DNA of 64,000 nucleotides, from assembly GCA_944470555.2 (NCBI GenBank), contig OX104134.1, positions 72,720,678 through 72,784,677 of the forward strand. Reading direction: 5' to 3'. The stretch is from Heterobilharzia americana (Eukaryota > Platyhelminthes > Trematoda > Strigeidida > Schistosomatidae). The notes beneath the pieces are model-generated. The model was not told where the DNA came from, searched no databases, and saw only the letters and a list, made by a program, of their open reading frames with translations. This document shows positions 24,901 through 38,534 of this stretch, one piece after another (positions within the stretch are counted from its first letter, which is position 1; every line of letters begins with the position of its first letter). Position numbers and translations under genes: made by a program.

Positions 24901-27900
24901 GTTTCAGCCACAGAATAATACAACATTGGAACCAGGTCTGGTAGTAAATAGGACGCAGCTGTTCCACTAATCGAATTGGTTACCATTATGTTGGCTTTGT
25001 CAGTGGTGAACATCAATAATTTAAATAACATAAACCATCTTTCTTCACATACTTTTGAAAGTCTGTTAACTTTGGATAAGATGAGTATGGTATGATGTAT
25101 AAAGAAGTGAAAATCTCAAAAGTAGACAAGACCCATTAGATACAGAATATTTAGGCATAATGAATTATTGTATCTAGTACTGAAACAAATGTGCTTCTGC
25201 AAACATTCTTGCACGAAACACTGGAGTGAGATACGAATGAAGTGTTCAATGAAGTGTTCATTATGGACATAACTAACTAGTACCAAGAAAATTTATTTAC
25301 CGGCCACCGAAATTAATAATAGGCTGATATGATGCAGTTACTACGTAAGGCATTTTGGAATTCCTTCATTTAACCTTTTGGACAATCATTCTTGCTCGTT
25401 GCTGCCTAAAAAGCATGACCTAAAGCCATTAGTAGCGTTAGGGTCCAAAATCGCAGGAGAGGAGGAATTACGGAAATGCAACTGTTTACCAACCACTGTT
25501 TGTATCCAGTGGGTCTAGAGGCAGTGTCATCACGAAGAACATTTTTTAAAACATTACATAAGTGGACAGTTGTTTTTCAAGCAGTCCTGTAAACATTGGG
25601 ACGAAAAGAGAAAAAGTTGATGCACAGTAATTAGGGGAACTGTAAAGAATAAAGTCTTTTTGTACAGTGGTAAATTTGGTGGAATGCTTTCCTCGTATCA
25701 ACAAGTTAAAGTTTAAGCAGCTGATGTCCATAGGTTCGAAATATCAGTTCACCTAATAAACAATTTAAATGCCATAAGACAAGTTAATTAAAGAAGAGCA
25801 AGAATAGAAGAGAAAGGAAAACATCTTGAAACACTTATCTTCGTAAATCTCAGAAGTAAGTGCTTGAATTTGGACCTATCTCACTACCTTCCCTCGAAGA
25901 AAATGCATAGTCAGTCACTGTGAACGAGTGACTCCAGAAAACGCCTCAGAGACTGCTCAAATGACCAGTTATATCTGATTATTTTGTGTGGATAAGTTTC
26001 TTTTTCATAAAATAAATAAAACTAATTTGTTAGTTCAGTAGCTGTCAAAAAACCTAGTTCTCTAATGGCAGGTCTATTCAGAAAGGAATGTAAAATGAAC
26101 GATTTGCATGCAGAAATATTGTATGAATGAGTTCATCTAACAAACTTACCAATGACTGCAGTATGATGGTATGGAACACTGATGGCTTTCAAAAGAATTA
26201 TCTTTCGTGTGACGATAAAGTAATTTAGATTAGTATCCTAACAGGTGACGGGACGAATGATAGTAGTAATGTGCTCTGAACCAATATTCAGAATGGTGAA
26301 GTACCTGTTATTTGTCAAGGTGCAACATTTCCGAAAAGATAAATACCTGATATTGTAATCTGAAGAAAAAATCGTAAGTTTATATTTTTAGGCTATTTGC
26401 GTTTGATAGACAAAAGTTGCTGCTTAAATTTCATTATGAACACAAATTTTAAGAAAGTAAATACTTCAGTGCACAAATTTGTTTTTCGTATAAAACGTAT
26501 AAGCAATTAATTCATGGAGATATTTCATAGGTAAAAAACGTCAATATTTGTCAGCTAATAATTCAAAACGCAAAAGATAAAAAGAGGGATTATTTGATAA
26601 AACATGCACTAAACGAAGTCCTTGAAACCTTCCCCAAGGTAAATAAGAAGAAGCTACTTCTGAATTTTAGAATTCAACATCTGCACCATAGATAACATTC
26701 TAAAAGGTAGATTAATGAAATCTGTTAAGAAAACATTATATGCCTGTGCAAGATGCAAACTACCACTCCTGGTTGCCTCAAAAAGTGTACCAGTTCACCT
26801 GCTTTAATGGAGCTACTTGTGGCAGTGACAGATTGTTCAACACCTTTCAACATGGCTCAGAAAAAGGGACATGAGATTGATCAAAAGTTCTATCCCACAG
26901 TAATTAGCCAACAGGGAACATAACACTTCAGGAGGTTTATTTCGTATCCTTGATAGAGCCCAAAAGAAACTGCTAAAAGGCGTGAGTGGACTTCTGTTAT
27001 GCACTGATAAAACTTCCATAATATAGAGCTAAAACAAAGAATTGTATGTTCAAAAGCAAGCTTTTCATTCAGTCTTCTTATCTACTTCTTAACATTGTAA
27101 ATCCTAAAAAATAACTACATTTCTTTGCTTTTGCGTTTTGACAAATGTTGATTTTTCTTACCATTACATGCACACATCAATTAACTATCTGAATGAGACT
27201 GTTCAGCTTGTGAAAATGATATTCATCGATAACAGTTTTGTGTGCTGAAGTTTTTATACTTTTATGACAGTTGCAATATTCAAAGCACAGGAACTTTAGG
27301 GACTTGGCATATGTATATAACAGCGCAGGGGCGATTTTCGGTCATTAATGGCTAGCCATTGAGCTTGCTATTAATTTCATAGAGGAACTAGGTTTTAATT
27401 CAAAGAGTGATAAAATTATTGAAAATCTAGACTAACATATTTACCCCTCCTACCTATTTTTGTGCAGCTGTTTATTGATCAGTGGCTGGTCTTAGACTGA
27501 GCATGTACTATCTCATGTTTCATTTGCATATATGGCCCCTTAATGCGTGTGAAGGATCCAGAAGGAAGTTACGCAACAGTGATCTGTTTTGACTTTTAAT
27601 ATTCGATAACACTGAGTTTCATGCTGATTACTTTTATGCTACTAATTATTTTTACTATGAATTTTGATTAACTAGGGTTAATTAGGACAGCTATAAACTA
27701 GGCAGTGCTGGTATGAAAAGGTTATTGAAAAAAATGTTCGCTCAGATTATTCTTGTTCTGAATAACCTATAAAGATCTTTGAATTATTAACCAACTTACT
27801 CTAAACTGAGTGGTTCAATACCACTATACGGCTGAGCGGTGGTAAAAAGATATCAGTGGAATATATCTGCTTAAAGTAGAAAGAAATAGCGGTATTTTAC

Positions 27901-30335
27901 TGGGAAAAAAATTAGTCAGTAGTCGGTGAGAATAAAAAGATGTTAGTCTTCAAGTTATATAATAGTGCAAATGAAATCAAAGATTATGTTGATAGACAAC
28001 TTCGAAAAGGTATTCAGCTGAAATGAAAGTTGAAAGCTACATTCACCGCAGTTATAAATGAAACGGTGATGTTAAATTGGGGGTAATTATTGAACAAAAT
28101 GTCTCTTGTAAGAACGCTTCCACTTAATTCTTTGTTCCTCCAAGTGATTTACAAGTATGTTGGAATTTTCGCAGTACCTTTTCATCCCTGTTACTACCAA
28201 TGCTGTTGACTATTGAAGTGATTTGCACCATATTACTAACTAGCCCATGACCCCCCATTCCATAATCCATGATAGTGTGAATAGTTTACGAGCAGATCTT
28301 TAGGTAATGGAATAAAAGCTAATATTATAGAAAGCAGCTAAGGCGGTGGCTGGATTCATAGGCTGTCGGTTCCAGCAGTATCTCAACCCAGAGATTTACT
28401 ATCATGTTCTGAAGTTTTGGAATTAGGATGTGTGATTGCCAAAATCAGAATATTATTGAAGTTCTTCACAAATATATCTCTGAGAATAAACACTGAAACT
28501 TAATATTTCACGACCACATCACTTATAAGCAAAGACTGGAGTTTATGTACCATAATACAACTGCTGATGAACCTCTAAAATCAGTCTATTTGTAGAAGAA
28601 CCTAACCATCTTTTAAGAATAAAGATCTTTTCATGTCCTAAACAATAAGGATAGTGCAGATTTTTTGCAGCCCTAAAATCATTATTTAAACATCGAATTC
28701 GGCTTTCGCCAAACAAAAAATGATTCGTCATCTAAAAGTGTACGTAAAAATTTGAAAATCAATCACGATGAATACAAGACGTAACATTAACTGGAAAATA
28801 CAGTAGAACTGTGACTTTACTGCCCGAATTAGGCACAGAAATGTCATCAATAATTCAGAATACATTTTAAAGGTATTATATCAATCACAAGAATGAACAA
28901 TCTGCTTCAAAACAGAAACAGATTCTCTTAAGAGGATTGGCAGTCACCTGACTAATGTTATCATTACAGTGAAGACTGAAATGGTCAGAAATGGTCAGAA
29001 ATGCAGTTTAGCGTCTTGCCACTTCTAGGATTCTATAAGTTTTTAGAAAACCCTTAATCGTGACATCCAACGGATGTTAGTCTTGTTTTTTTCAGAACTT
29101 TCCAAAGTACAAATTCTTGATTCCTCTTTCAGGCAAAATGCAGCAGTTAATCGACAAGTCCGGATGCTTTATTGGAATGTAAACATTTTTGCATGAAAAT
29201 CAAAGAATTGGCATTAAGCATTCATGAATTGATGACTCACTGCATGAAAATTCCACCTTATGTTAACAACCACAAATTTAGCCCAATATTAAATCTACTT
29301 AACATTGACAACTGTCCAACTACCTGCACACCTTTCGATTTCAGCTTTCTTTAGTCAGAAAAACGAATACCCAGACAAGAACACACCAGTATCGACATAT
29401 TCTTCTGTCCAAGAAGAATAACAGAGGCAGTAATGCTGCACATAACTGTTCGAAGTTATGCTAAAACTGAAGGTTTGGAAGATCAAATTCCCTTGATGTT
29501 CATCCGAAAATTTGAAATATGAGGCTTCAGAAAACTAATTCACAGTCTTTCAATGTTAAAATCATCCCGCAGAACTTATAATCAGGAATGTCGCGTTTTT
29601 AAAAGTGTTTAATGAAGACAATGCAAAACCGATCTATTCTATATATTAAACAAGTTGGTGTCTGCTGCTTTCAACTACTTTGCTTCGTTTTATCACTATT
29701 TCTGTTGTTCCTCTTTTCCTTTTAAAACGCACCCTCGATTAAAAATAAGTATGAAATTAAAATATTAACCAGTTTGAGCGAAGTTTTCCTGCACATCTTT
29801 TCACTTGTGTTATAAGTGAATTACTTTACTGTTATAACTCCATACTTTATATAATCTGGGTTATCTGTTACTGACGAAAAGTCATGATAAATTGTCCTTC
29901 GTGCTTTAATGAAATCTATCATAAAGAAGCCTTATATTAACTTTTGTAAAATCATCAAGGCTGCAAAAGTTTCAATTCATTTCGTATGCCTCACTGCTAA
30001 TGAAATGTTCTTTCAAGTCTCAGTTTTGAAGAATTTCCCACCGATTTAACCGATCTAAATTATGTGTACATCTTTTCCATAAACAACTCATTGTCAACTC
30101 ACAAGAAATCGGTACAAATGTTCGACGTTTTGAGAAAATTAGTCGAATTACTGAAAAGAAGTGCATTGATTTTATCCTGCTGCACTCGTTATTTTGGTAG
30201 TATTAAAGATATAAATAAAAGTAACAGATAAATATTTTTCAATAGTAGCTTAGGTTTATGTAGTCCGTTTATGATAAACATAAATTATGACGTGGAAGAG
30301 ATGATTTTTAAACTTGCCTGGTTAATTATCTCACT
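21960..30335. other. No recognised gene over 8 kb
   Basis: Long AT-rich interval. Open frames are 60-70 residues and lack motifs. Small local repeats are visible (a tandem 'aaatggtcag' near 28981, and 'gaagtgttcaatgaagtgttc'-type repetition near 25237), but no gene, RNA gene or transposon is recognised. It may be intergenic or a long intron. Confidence 0.45.
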
Positions 30336-30344
30336 AACTGCTAG

Positions 30345-31749
30345 CCGTACTAAGTCCCGGTAAATAAGGAACGTTCAGCATACAGCTACCGACCCTACCC
30401 ACAAAACAAACCCAGTCACTAAAGAAACTTCAAAGCACAAAAACATCATAAAAAACAAAAACAAACTAACACCTCACTGAAATAGGGGAGACGAAATGAC
30501 GCCGTTTGGTGAAAGACTTCACGAGGCCAATGGCCAATGTGTCTCCTGTTCTCTCGGTGAGAGTGAAAGTAAGAATGGGGACATGGAATGTCCACACCAT
30601 GTACGAACCTAGCAAAGCTGCCCAGATTGCAAAAGAGATGATGAGGGGATATGGCATAGAAGTGCTAGGAATCTGTGAAGAATCTGTGAAAGTAGATGGA
30701 ATGGAAGTGGACTCTCGAAACTGTCAACTGCAGAGTAAATGATCTACTCCAATATTGCCACCCAGACGACAACCACGAACACAATGAGATTGTGAATGGC
30801 TATCATGATGTCCTCAAGAGCATAGAAGGATCTCATGTGGTGAGAACCAATCCCCTACTGCAGGATCAAGAACATGACAGCAAGATTCAAATCAAAGAGA
30901 AAGAAAGTCCAATCATACAATGCTACGCTACGCACTTACAAACAGTGCAAATCAAGAGAAGGAGGAGGAATTCTATAGATGTCTGAAATCACTACTGGAC
31001 AAGACCCCAGACTGCGATGGCGATATCAAAATTCTAATGTGTGGGGTGACACTAATGCCAGGCAAACTGGGAGGGGACAGCACAGGAAGAGGACTGATCA
31101 TGGGTCGAGAATCACTAGGTGAAATGAGGAATGAAAATGGAGAACTACTTACAGACTTCTGCGCATTTAATGACTTTGTGGTTATAGTCAGGCAGTGTGT
31201 ACAAGCACTAGGATATTCACGAATCGACATGGATTTCACTAGATGGACACACTAAAAACCAGATTGACTTCATTTCAGTCTCAAGAAAGTGGGGACACAG
31301 CCTACTATACAAAAGATCAAGAAGAGGAGCAGATGTAAGTTCACACCACTCACTGTATAGTGCAAGGAACCTGCACTCAAAATGAAGTTGAAAGCTTCCA
31401 AAGAAACTGGTGATGACAGGCCCAGAAAACACCCAGAAAAGAAACTTAACTGAAAGACGAAACTACAGAGGATATCTTCACCTCAGCCACCAGAACAAAA
31501 TGGGAGACATTGACCAACACCCGTGAAAGAACCTGCGTGGAAGAATGCTGAACTCTTTGAACAAGATATAGAAAGAAACCTACACAACCGTATTAGGAAG
31601 GAAGAAGAAACAGGACAAGGAATGTATCTTGACGGACACAAGGAAGCTGATAGAGGAGGGAGAGGAAGATGGTGAAACAGAAGATGCTTCAGTGCAGTGC
31701 AGGGATGAACAACGGAAAGAGGAACTGAACACAACTTATAAAACACTAC
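30345..31749 (+). mobile_element. RTE-type retrotransposon, 5' end and endonuclease remnant
   Basis: The 5' end (about 30345, tactaagtcccggtaaat) matches the copy at 44605 almost base for base for several hundred bases. The endonuclease opens with VRMGTWNVHTMYEPSKAAQI (about 30560-30620) then GIEVLGICEE, but the following catalytic stretch (usually E-T/S-H-W) is replaced by unrelated sequence up to about 30840. The domain resumes with IIQCYAT, EEEFYRCLKSLLDKTPDCDG, GRGLIMGRESLGEMRNENGE and LLTDFCAFNDFVV. The Asp/Asn of the 'GDFNA' motif is lost (GVTLMPG). Frames shift repeatedly. The copy runs into the assembly gap at 31750. Confidence 0.85.
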
Positions 31750-32115
31750 NNNNNNNNNNNNNNNNNNNNNNNNNNNNNNNNNNNNNNNNNNNNNNNNNNN
31801 NNNNNNNNNNNNNNNNNNNNNNNNNNNNNNNNNNNNNNNNNNNNNNNNNNNNNNNNNNNNNNNNNNNNNNNNNNNNNNNNNNNNNNNNNNNNNNNNNNNN
31901 NNNNNNNNNNNNNNNNNNNNNNNNNNNNNNNNNNNNNNNNNNNNNNNNNNNNNNNNNNNNNNNNNNNNNNNNNNNNNNNNNNNNNNNNNNNNNNNNNNNN
32001 NNNNNNNNNNNNNNNNNNNNNNNNNNNNNNNNNNNNNNNNNNNNNNNNNNNNNNNNNNNNNNNNNNNNNNNNNNNNNNNNNNNNNNNNNNNNNNNNNNNN
32101 NNNNNNNNNNNNNNN
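31750..32115. other. Assembly gap (N run)
   Basis: 366 undetermined bases. The left edge ends in the RTE sequence aacttataaaacactac, which also occurs at 45232-45248; the right edge does not obviously continue that element. Open frames spanning the gap are meaningless. Confidence 1.
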
Positions 32116-34300
32116 CTTCTGGCTCAATTTTGTGGTTCTGTTCTTCCTTCTTTAGTTTAATTAATAGTAAAATTTCCCACATATCATGAATTAGTGTTTT
32201 ATCATTCCTAGTAAATTAGTCTACTGTGGATTAGATAACGAAAGCTTCAATTATCAATTCGTGTCTCCAAAAACCAAAGTTATTATTTTAAATTGCCACT
32301 GCCATTCATCAAGTTTCACTATGTAACCTTTACGTAATCAAAATGATATTGGTAATCATTATTCCCTTCAGGTAGTGTTTGAAATGAGTAATCTTTAGAG
32401 TGATTTTAATTGGTCAAGTCATTTTTTGTAATATTCTTAATAAAGTGTCATATCCAGCTTAAATGACAACATACTAGACACCTGCAGTTATCCTTTTACA
32501 TGACTGTGTGACAGCATGCTTAGCTAAAGTTGATTCTTTTATAGATTTCTACCATTTTACATCTAGGTAGGTTTATACGCTCTATTAACCTAGTTGATCT
32601 CGGCCAGTTAGTTTGACCTATATATTTGGCCTGAACTTTCAGCCACCTGAGTCATAATTTTGCAGCCTACCACTTTAAAGAGTAGCTCAACTTACTGATT
32701 ATGTTGCATAATTGCACACTTCATATCTGTCACCAGCAGGGAGAACAAGGGAAAACGAAGTGATATCCAATATACCTTTGTTTCACCGAATGAAAATTGA
32801 GAAGTTAATTATTACACTTAGAACGCTAGAAAAGGATTGCTGCTGCTGTAGGACTGAAGCCAGTTACATTAGATCGATGAATAAATTTTCAATCAGTAGG
32901 TAAATACGCATGATTTCATAGTAATCATCGTGTCAACAGTGTACATTCTCCGCTTAGAACTTGCTACTCTGACTAACTTTTCATGTTCTTAATTTACATA
33001 CAACAAAGAAACAAACCAATGCAAATGGGATACTTTTGGTAATATACGTAAAAAATCATATCTCTTAGGAAAGTAAAGTACAGCGTTTAGTTGTTGTGCT
33101 AATTTGAAGTTTATTGTCATGCTACACGAAAACTCATTTTCACTCCACAGCAGTTTTCATCTCTTTCTTTTCCTATTATTCTTTTCAGTCTGCTCTTTGC
33201 ATATTTTTACTTAATACATAGGTTTCCGGTGTTTTATCAATACAAAATATACGTTAGATTTAATGACACTTTAATTTCAATGACCTTGTTCAAACGACTT
33301 TTCAATTTAGGTGAATTAAGTACAAGTCTTTCAAGCTGGTGTTTGAATTTTTTATTTTTTGCGTAATATACCCACTTCAGTTGCAAAATGCTGAACAACA
33401 AAGTGACACGACTGGCTCTCAAAATTGGTTTCGTGCAGTCATACAAAAGTCATAACTAACACCCACTAGACCGAAAGATAGAAATTATATTTTTAAGGTG
33501 TTTTCTTCTCCAGACATATGTATATAACGTTCATTTCATTCAGTCTACCTAAGTCAATAAATTAAAATAATATAGTACTGATTACAAGTAGACATTATAT
33601 TAAAAGTTGGAGAGAGACAACTAAAACGAAGCTAACGTCAAGATAATATAAAAACCAATGGTCCTTCCAACTTTTTGTTGACATAAACTAGTCGTAATAA
33701 TTCAGAAGTCAACCTAATGATTAACTAAAGTTTAGTGAATGAAAATAAAATGACAGATGTTAAATCATTGGGATGTTATCTCCGCTTTTTTAATCTTTAC
33801 AACAACTAATATTGAATATGAGAAAAATAGGAATATATTAGGGATGCAAGATATGCATGAGAATGACAGAACCAAGAGAAAATCTTCGCGTCACTATGGT
33901 ATGCACTTGAGTGAACAATAGGAGATTAAATAAATTCAATCATTTATTTGACAAGGTTCGCTAGATTTTGTAGACACCATAACTCTTCTATCCACAGAAG
34001 CAATTTTTCATGAGTGAATGATTGTAAGGCGCTAAGCAATTGGCTATAATAATATAAGTGTCTATACAGTAACACTAAAAAGTAATAGAAATACTTAAAT
34101 GCCACTCAAGTCGATTTACAAAATTATTTTCCTGGATCACCTTGAACTACATACTAGATTGTTACTTTACTCGTTTAGCATAAAGCTTATCAACCGTCAG
34201 AAAGGGTGTTTAAAAGAGATAAGTAAGTTTTCTGGGTTACGTAAACATGATCAAACATGACAAATTAGTGTACTGAAGGAAACATGGACAATCCATGTTA
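32116..34300. other. No recognised gene
   Basis: AT-rich sequence after the gap; no gene or repeat recognised. Confidence 0.45.
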
Positions 34301-34301
34301 C

Positions 34302-34303
<2 letters not shown>

Positions 34304-34355
<52 letters not shown>
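34304..34355. repeat. (AT)n microsatellite
   Basis: Perfect AT run of about 52 bp. The 136-residue plus-strand frame at 34284-34694 starts in this tract and has no recognised domain, so I do not call it a gene. Confidence 0.95.
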
Positions 34356-34357
<2 letters not shown>

Positions 34358-34359
34358 AA

Positions 34360-35330
34360 GGTTAGCCGACTGGAAAATAGACATTCCACTGTGGGAAATG
34401 TCATCAAGATCTGTGCAGTACACAAATAACCTGCATATATTCCATTTAATAATCATCGCTTATTATTACTATTGTTATAATTATTATCTAATGTCAACTT
34501 TCTGGATATTCTACAATGTACCAAAAAGGCATAATTTGTCTGAGGCGTGTTACTGTATCCATGGGATACATTTCCAAGACTTCGATTATGTAGTCACAAG
34601 TCTTGGGTATTTAAATCAAAAGCTGATAAAAATGTCAAGGGATGAGAAAATGAATGAATGTCAAATGAGAAGGCTAAGTAGAAGGTCAGAATAACAGTGA
34701 AAATCAATAAGGTAGAAGTAATAGTGCACTGACCTTGCATTCAGAGCAGAAAAGACAATGAACGTTTAAAGTGATGACAAATTGCTTAAAGAGCTTCTCT
34801 AAAACTCACAAGAAACTTTATGTCCGCTGGAAAGGCAGATTATCATAAAATAACAAAGACTAATTGGTTATTTCATCTGTTGTTAGGACTCCCTTCAGAG
34901 TCACTAATTTAGAAGATGCTCAAGCATTTATTTTATATCCTGTGTCCATAAAATACTTTACACTACGGACACCGGATGTTCGTCACTAGCATTCAAGGAG
35001 TCAGTCAACGATCTGTTTCCACAATCACATATTATTATCTGTATTATCTACTAATGTACAGAGTTATGCACTGGATAATATAGTATAACCCTATGCGATA
35101 CAAAACAAAAAAAACTAATATTGAAAATCTTTTTTATTCTGAAAACCTCTACTCTCTATGAAGTGAAATAAAAGCACCTTACTTTTCGGTTCATCTGATT
35201 ACTTAGTGGAATAGCACTCAACGGTTTATCAGCGTTTCCGTGGTGTTCGATTACTCACTTATTTGTCTGGAACAATAAATGAATTAGTAAACGTTGAGCA
35301 GAAATGATATCTAAAGTTTTTGTTTCTTTT
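34360..35330. other. No recognised gene
   Basis: AT-rich sequence. The open frame that starts in the (AT)n tract continues to 34694 without recognisable motifs. Confidence 0.4.
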
Positions 35331-35339
35331 AACCCGTCG

Positions 35340-35530
35340 TTGAGTAGACCGAATTGATCGGTCGCACAAGAAGTGGCCATCGTGACTCGGTGGTAGAGTG
35401 GATAACACTCTGGTGTTTGAGGCGATCGGCCCTGCATTCGACTCCTAGTGCAAACAATATCTGGGAGGCAGGTACATCTGGCTGACGAGTTCGAAATTGG
35501 ATTCCACTGTTAGCTATTATTCATCAGTAA
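35340..35530 (+). repeat. SM-alpha-like SINE, hammerhead partly deleted
   Basis: A-box-like ctcggtggtagagtggataa and B-box-like GCATTCGACTCCT (about 35385-35450), followed by 'ggcaggtacatctgg' and CTGACGA. The text then reads gttcgaaattggattcc: stem II, its loop and the cleavage segment have been collapsed by a deletion. The Pol III-type head is among the best preserved in the window. Confidence 0.75.
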
Positions 35531-35754
35531 TGTAGAAATAAAATCTTTCTGTTTCTTGTTACTGTGCTTCTCATGTAATGTAGACATGAAAATAAATCAC
35601 TGGAAATACTTATATTTATGATTGCTTTCTCCACCTTTAGCCAATTGTTAAAATAATGAACACACTTTCGAAAGGCTTACTACCGTCAGTATTTCACATT
35701 AGTTCATTGTTCTTTAACTCCCACAGCAACCTTGTGTAGGTTCGTGCAGTAGAC

Positions 35755-35890
35755 AATGAGCCACACCTATTATGTGAAGGCTAATATTACTACTCAGTTG
35801 CCTAAACCTCGATAGATGGAACGGTGTTCAAACCCGTGTCAGTAATTAAAGGGCAACAGTTTAAACTAATGAGCCAATGTCCCGTAATGT
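35755..35890. repeat. Possible tRNA-like SINE fragment
   Basis: Contains a B-box-like GTGTTCAAACCCG and two 'atgagcca' stretches like those in the tRNA-like head at 12040-12180. Orientation and boundaries are unclear. Confidence 0.3.
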
Positions 35891-37430
35891 TCATAAGAGG
35901 ATAACATTAATGCATTATATATTCAAATATTAGTTAGTTCTCATGTTCCTTAGCATATAATACAAAGGCTAAGTGAAATAAATACTGTAGTCGAGGAGGT
36001 ACTATTGTATAAACATCGTCTTTGAAATCCAGCTTTGAGATGAAGCAAAATCCAATCGATTCCTGTTAATAAGAAACTTACCATTGTCTTAAGAAAATTG
36101 TAATGCCTATTTCACAGTATCGCCTAACTTGTACTGATTCAGTATCAAGTTTTGCAGAATACAACTATATTTGTCACTTCCAAAATAGTGGCATTTACAC
36201 ATTTGCTTTTTACTCCTACTTTGAAGTCAACCAGTCTCCAGAAGCTCCGAAACTGAAATCCTGATTTATCCCTGAATTAACGACTGTCCAAATGTAGTTT
36301 TCTATAAACCAGTAGTTCATTACCTGTGTTTCTTCAGACGAAATGACTTATTACCGATGTACGAATTATCCTGCTTGATGGCTCTGTAATTCACCCATAT
36401 AATTAAGAAAAAGTACAATGACCATAAATCTCAAGCTATTTCAGTCAAAGGTGGAAAATTGAAATCTGTAAACAGAACGTTTTGAATGTTTCATATAATG
36501 GTTAGTCAGATACACAAAATAAATAATGTGAGTTAGTTTTATTTTAGTCATACATCCACAACGAAAGTGGTAAATTGAAAGCGGCGTATACTGTTTAAAT
36601 CATTGATGCATTATGCAGTCCTTTTACCTAAATGTATTATTTAAAATATTGCAACAACCATTCCACGTTGACAGAATGCTTATTGAAAGACCAAACCGAT
36701 TTATAGACTCAGCACTACTTTTCGCCTCAATCAGAACACTGAGACAGCTTTAGAAAGAAATCATTCCACGAATTTAAGCAAAAAGCTGTCTAACATTCGA
36801 TAATTTGAATACAAGATATTTGGCACAGATTGAACATAACAGCGAGTTACTTTATATATTCTTCAGTAGGGTAGTAGAAGTAACTACAATTTCTTAACTC
36901 TACAATTAATTAGGTTCCAGAGAAGCCATATCAGTTACAGTTACAGCAATATTTTGGAATGATTTGTTCCCTGATAATTGCTTTAACAGTACAATCACAG
37001 TAGCTGTCATTTTTATAGAAGCATTTAACATGAAAGTGCTTTGTACTTTAAACTACCTGATTACTCTTGCATTTAGCAGCATTTTTGTACGAATTACATG
37101 GAGTTAAGACCACCGAAAGGTGGATACTTCTGAACTTATTGTTTGCTGTGTATCAAGGTCAAGGCCATGTGCCAATCTGATGAAATTTCTCAATCTAAGT
37201 ACTTTTGCTCATGACAGTCAACATTCTCCTGTTTGCACACTTTGTAACAACCATTTATTTTGTATTATTCTCGTGTGTCTCAAACAGTTATTGTGATGCA
37301 CTAGTAAAGAATATTTGACCTTTGGGGTAAATACCCTAAGTAAACTGACAGTACTGTTATGGTTATTTCTTCGCAACTTTTGATGACAAATCTTATGGTA
37401 TAGCCTGTAAGTCTTCGTCATTGATTGGAC
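35891..37430. other. No recognised gene
   Basis: AT-rich interval; nothing recognised. Confidence 0.45.
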
Positions 37431-37434
37431 CGAA

Positions 37435-37695
37435 TTAATCGGCCATTACTGAGATGTAGGATAAAACAGCCCATATGTCTATAGTGACCGATCGGTTCAG
37501 TTCCACCAACGATGGAGACTTACCAGTCATAACATGAAAACTATGCTTTACTCATCGCGCAAGGAGTGCTTTTCGTGACCCAGAGGCACAGTGATTCCAG
37601 CTGTGACTTTGAGTTCCAGTACTACTGCAAACAATCCAGCTGTCAAGTCCTAAATAAGACAAAACCCGCGTCCTGGTCTCCACTATCTATTACTA
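37435..37695 (+). repeat. SM-alpha-like SINE, degenerate
   Basis: Same layout as the other copies: a tRNA-like head with 'gacccagaggcacagtgat' and 'tttgagttccagtactac', then AATCCAG-CTGTCAA-gtcctaaataagac-AAAA-cccgcGTC-CTGG. The hammerhead core is CTGTCAA instead of CTGANGA, and GAAA reads AAAA, so it should be inactive. Confidence 0.65.
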
Positions 37696-37699
37696 ATTT

Positions 37700-38525
37700 T
37701 GATGATGGATAGTGAAAACTCTACTGAACATAAAACGTCAAAAGTTTCTATCTACAAAAGTCGTACAAGTGATTTCACAGTAAATATGATGGTGAAAGAT
37801 ACATGTTGAATTCTTAAGAAAGTGAATACACTACAAAAACCAAATATAATAATTTACAAACAAACAGAACAAATAAAACTGCTTGTTACTGATAAACTAG
37901 TTCTCATTCGAATGAACTTTAAAATAACCAATGATCCTATCGAAAAGATTGTATCGTGGATACACAGAGGGGATAATCAATTGACTTGTTTACAAAATTC
38001 ACAGGTGATGAAACTAAGCTGTTGACAGAAACATTGGTACAAAATCTCTGATCGCTGAAATTCACCAACTGCTTGAAAAACCTGTATAATGTCCACAGTT
38101 ATTCTATTTTTAGACACGAAATAAATCGTCTTTGTTACCCTAATCAAATCCAGTGATACACCAGTATGCTGTAAGGCTGTTCGAAAGCCTTATCTCTAAT
38201 ACACCTCACACTCATCGTAAATCTCTTCTTCTCATCACACCACTGAATGCATTATAACTGATATTATTGCAGTGATAACAATTTAAAAACAAGGAGTAAC
38301 CTGAACGTTTCTTATAGTAAAATCTTATGACTAACTAGCAATTTGAAAAATTATGAAAAATACTGAAGAATTTCAAGTTAATTTCCTGTAGCAAAAATAA
38401 GTATTAAAGAAGTGGAAATTCAAACCACTGAAATAATATTTTGAATGGAGCTGATCGATGGATTAGTTCGTGAAGATTTGTAAACAACAACAATTATTAT
38501 TATGTGTTGATAATTTTAGTTCTCC
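37700..38525. other. No recognised gene
   Basis: AT-rich interval with a 67-residue frame lacking motifs; nothing recognised. Confidence 0.4.
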
Positions 38526-38534
38526 TTTGTGATA

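Noticed and set aside
31483..32189. Three long open frames of 148-214 residues
   Set aside because: They exist only because the N gap is translated as X.
34284..34694. 136-residue open frame starting in an (AT)n tract
   Set aside because: The start lies in the microsatellite, and the remainder has no motif, splice context or recognisable similarity.
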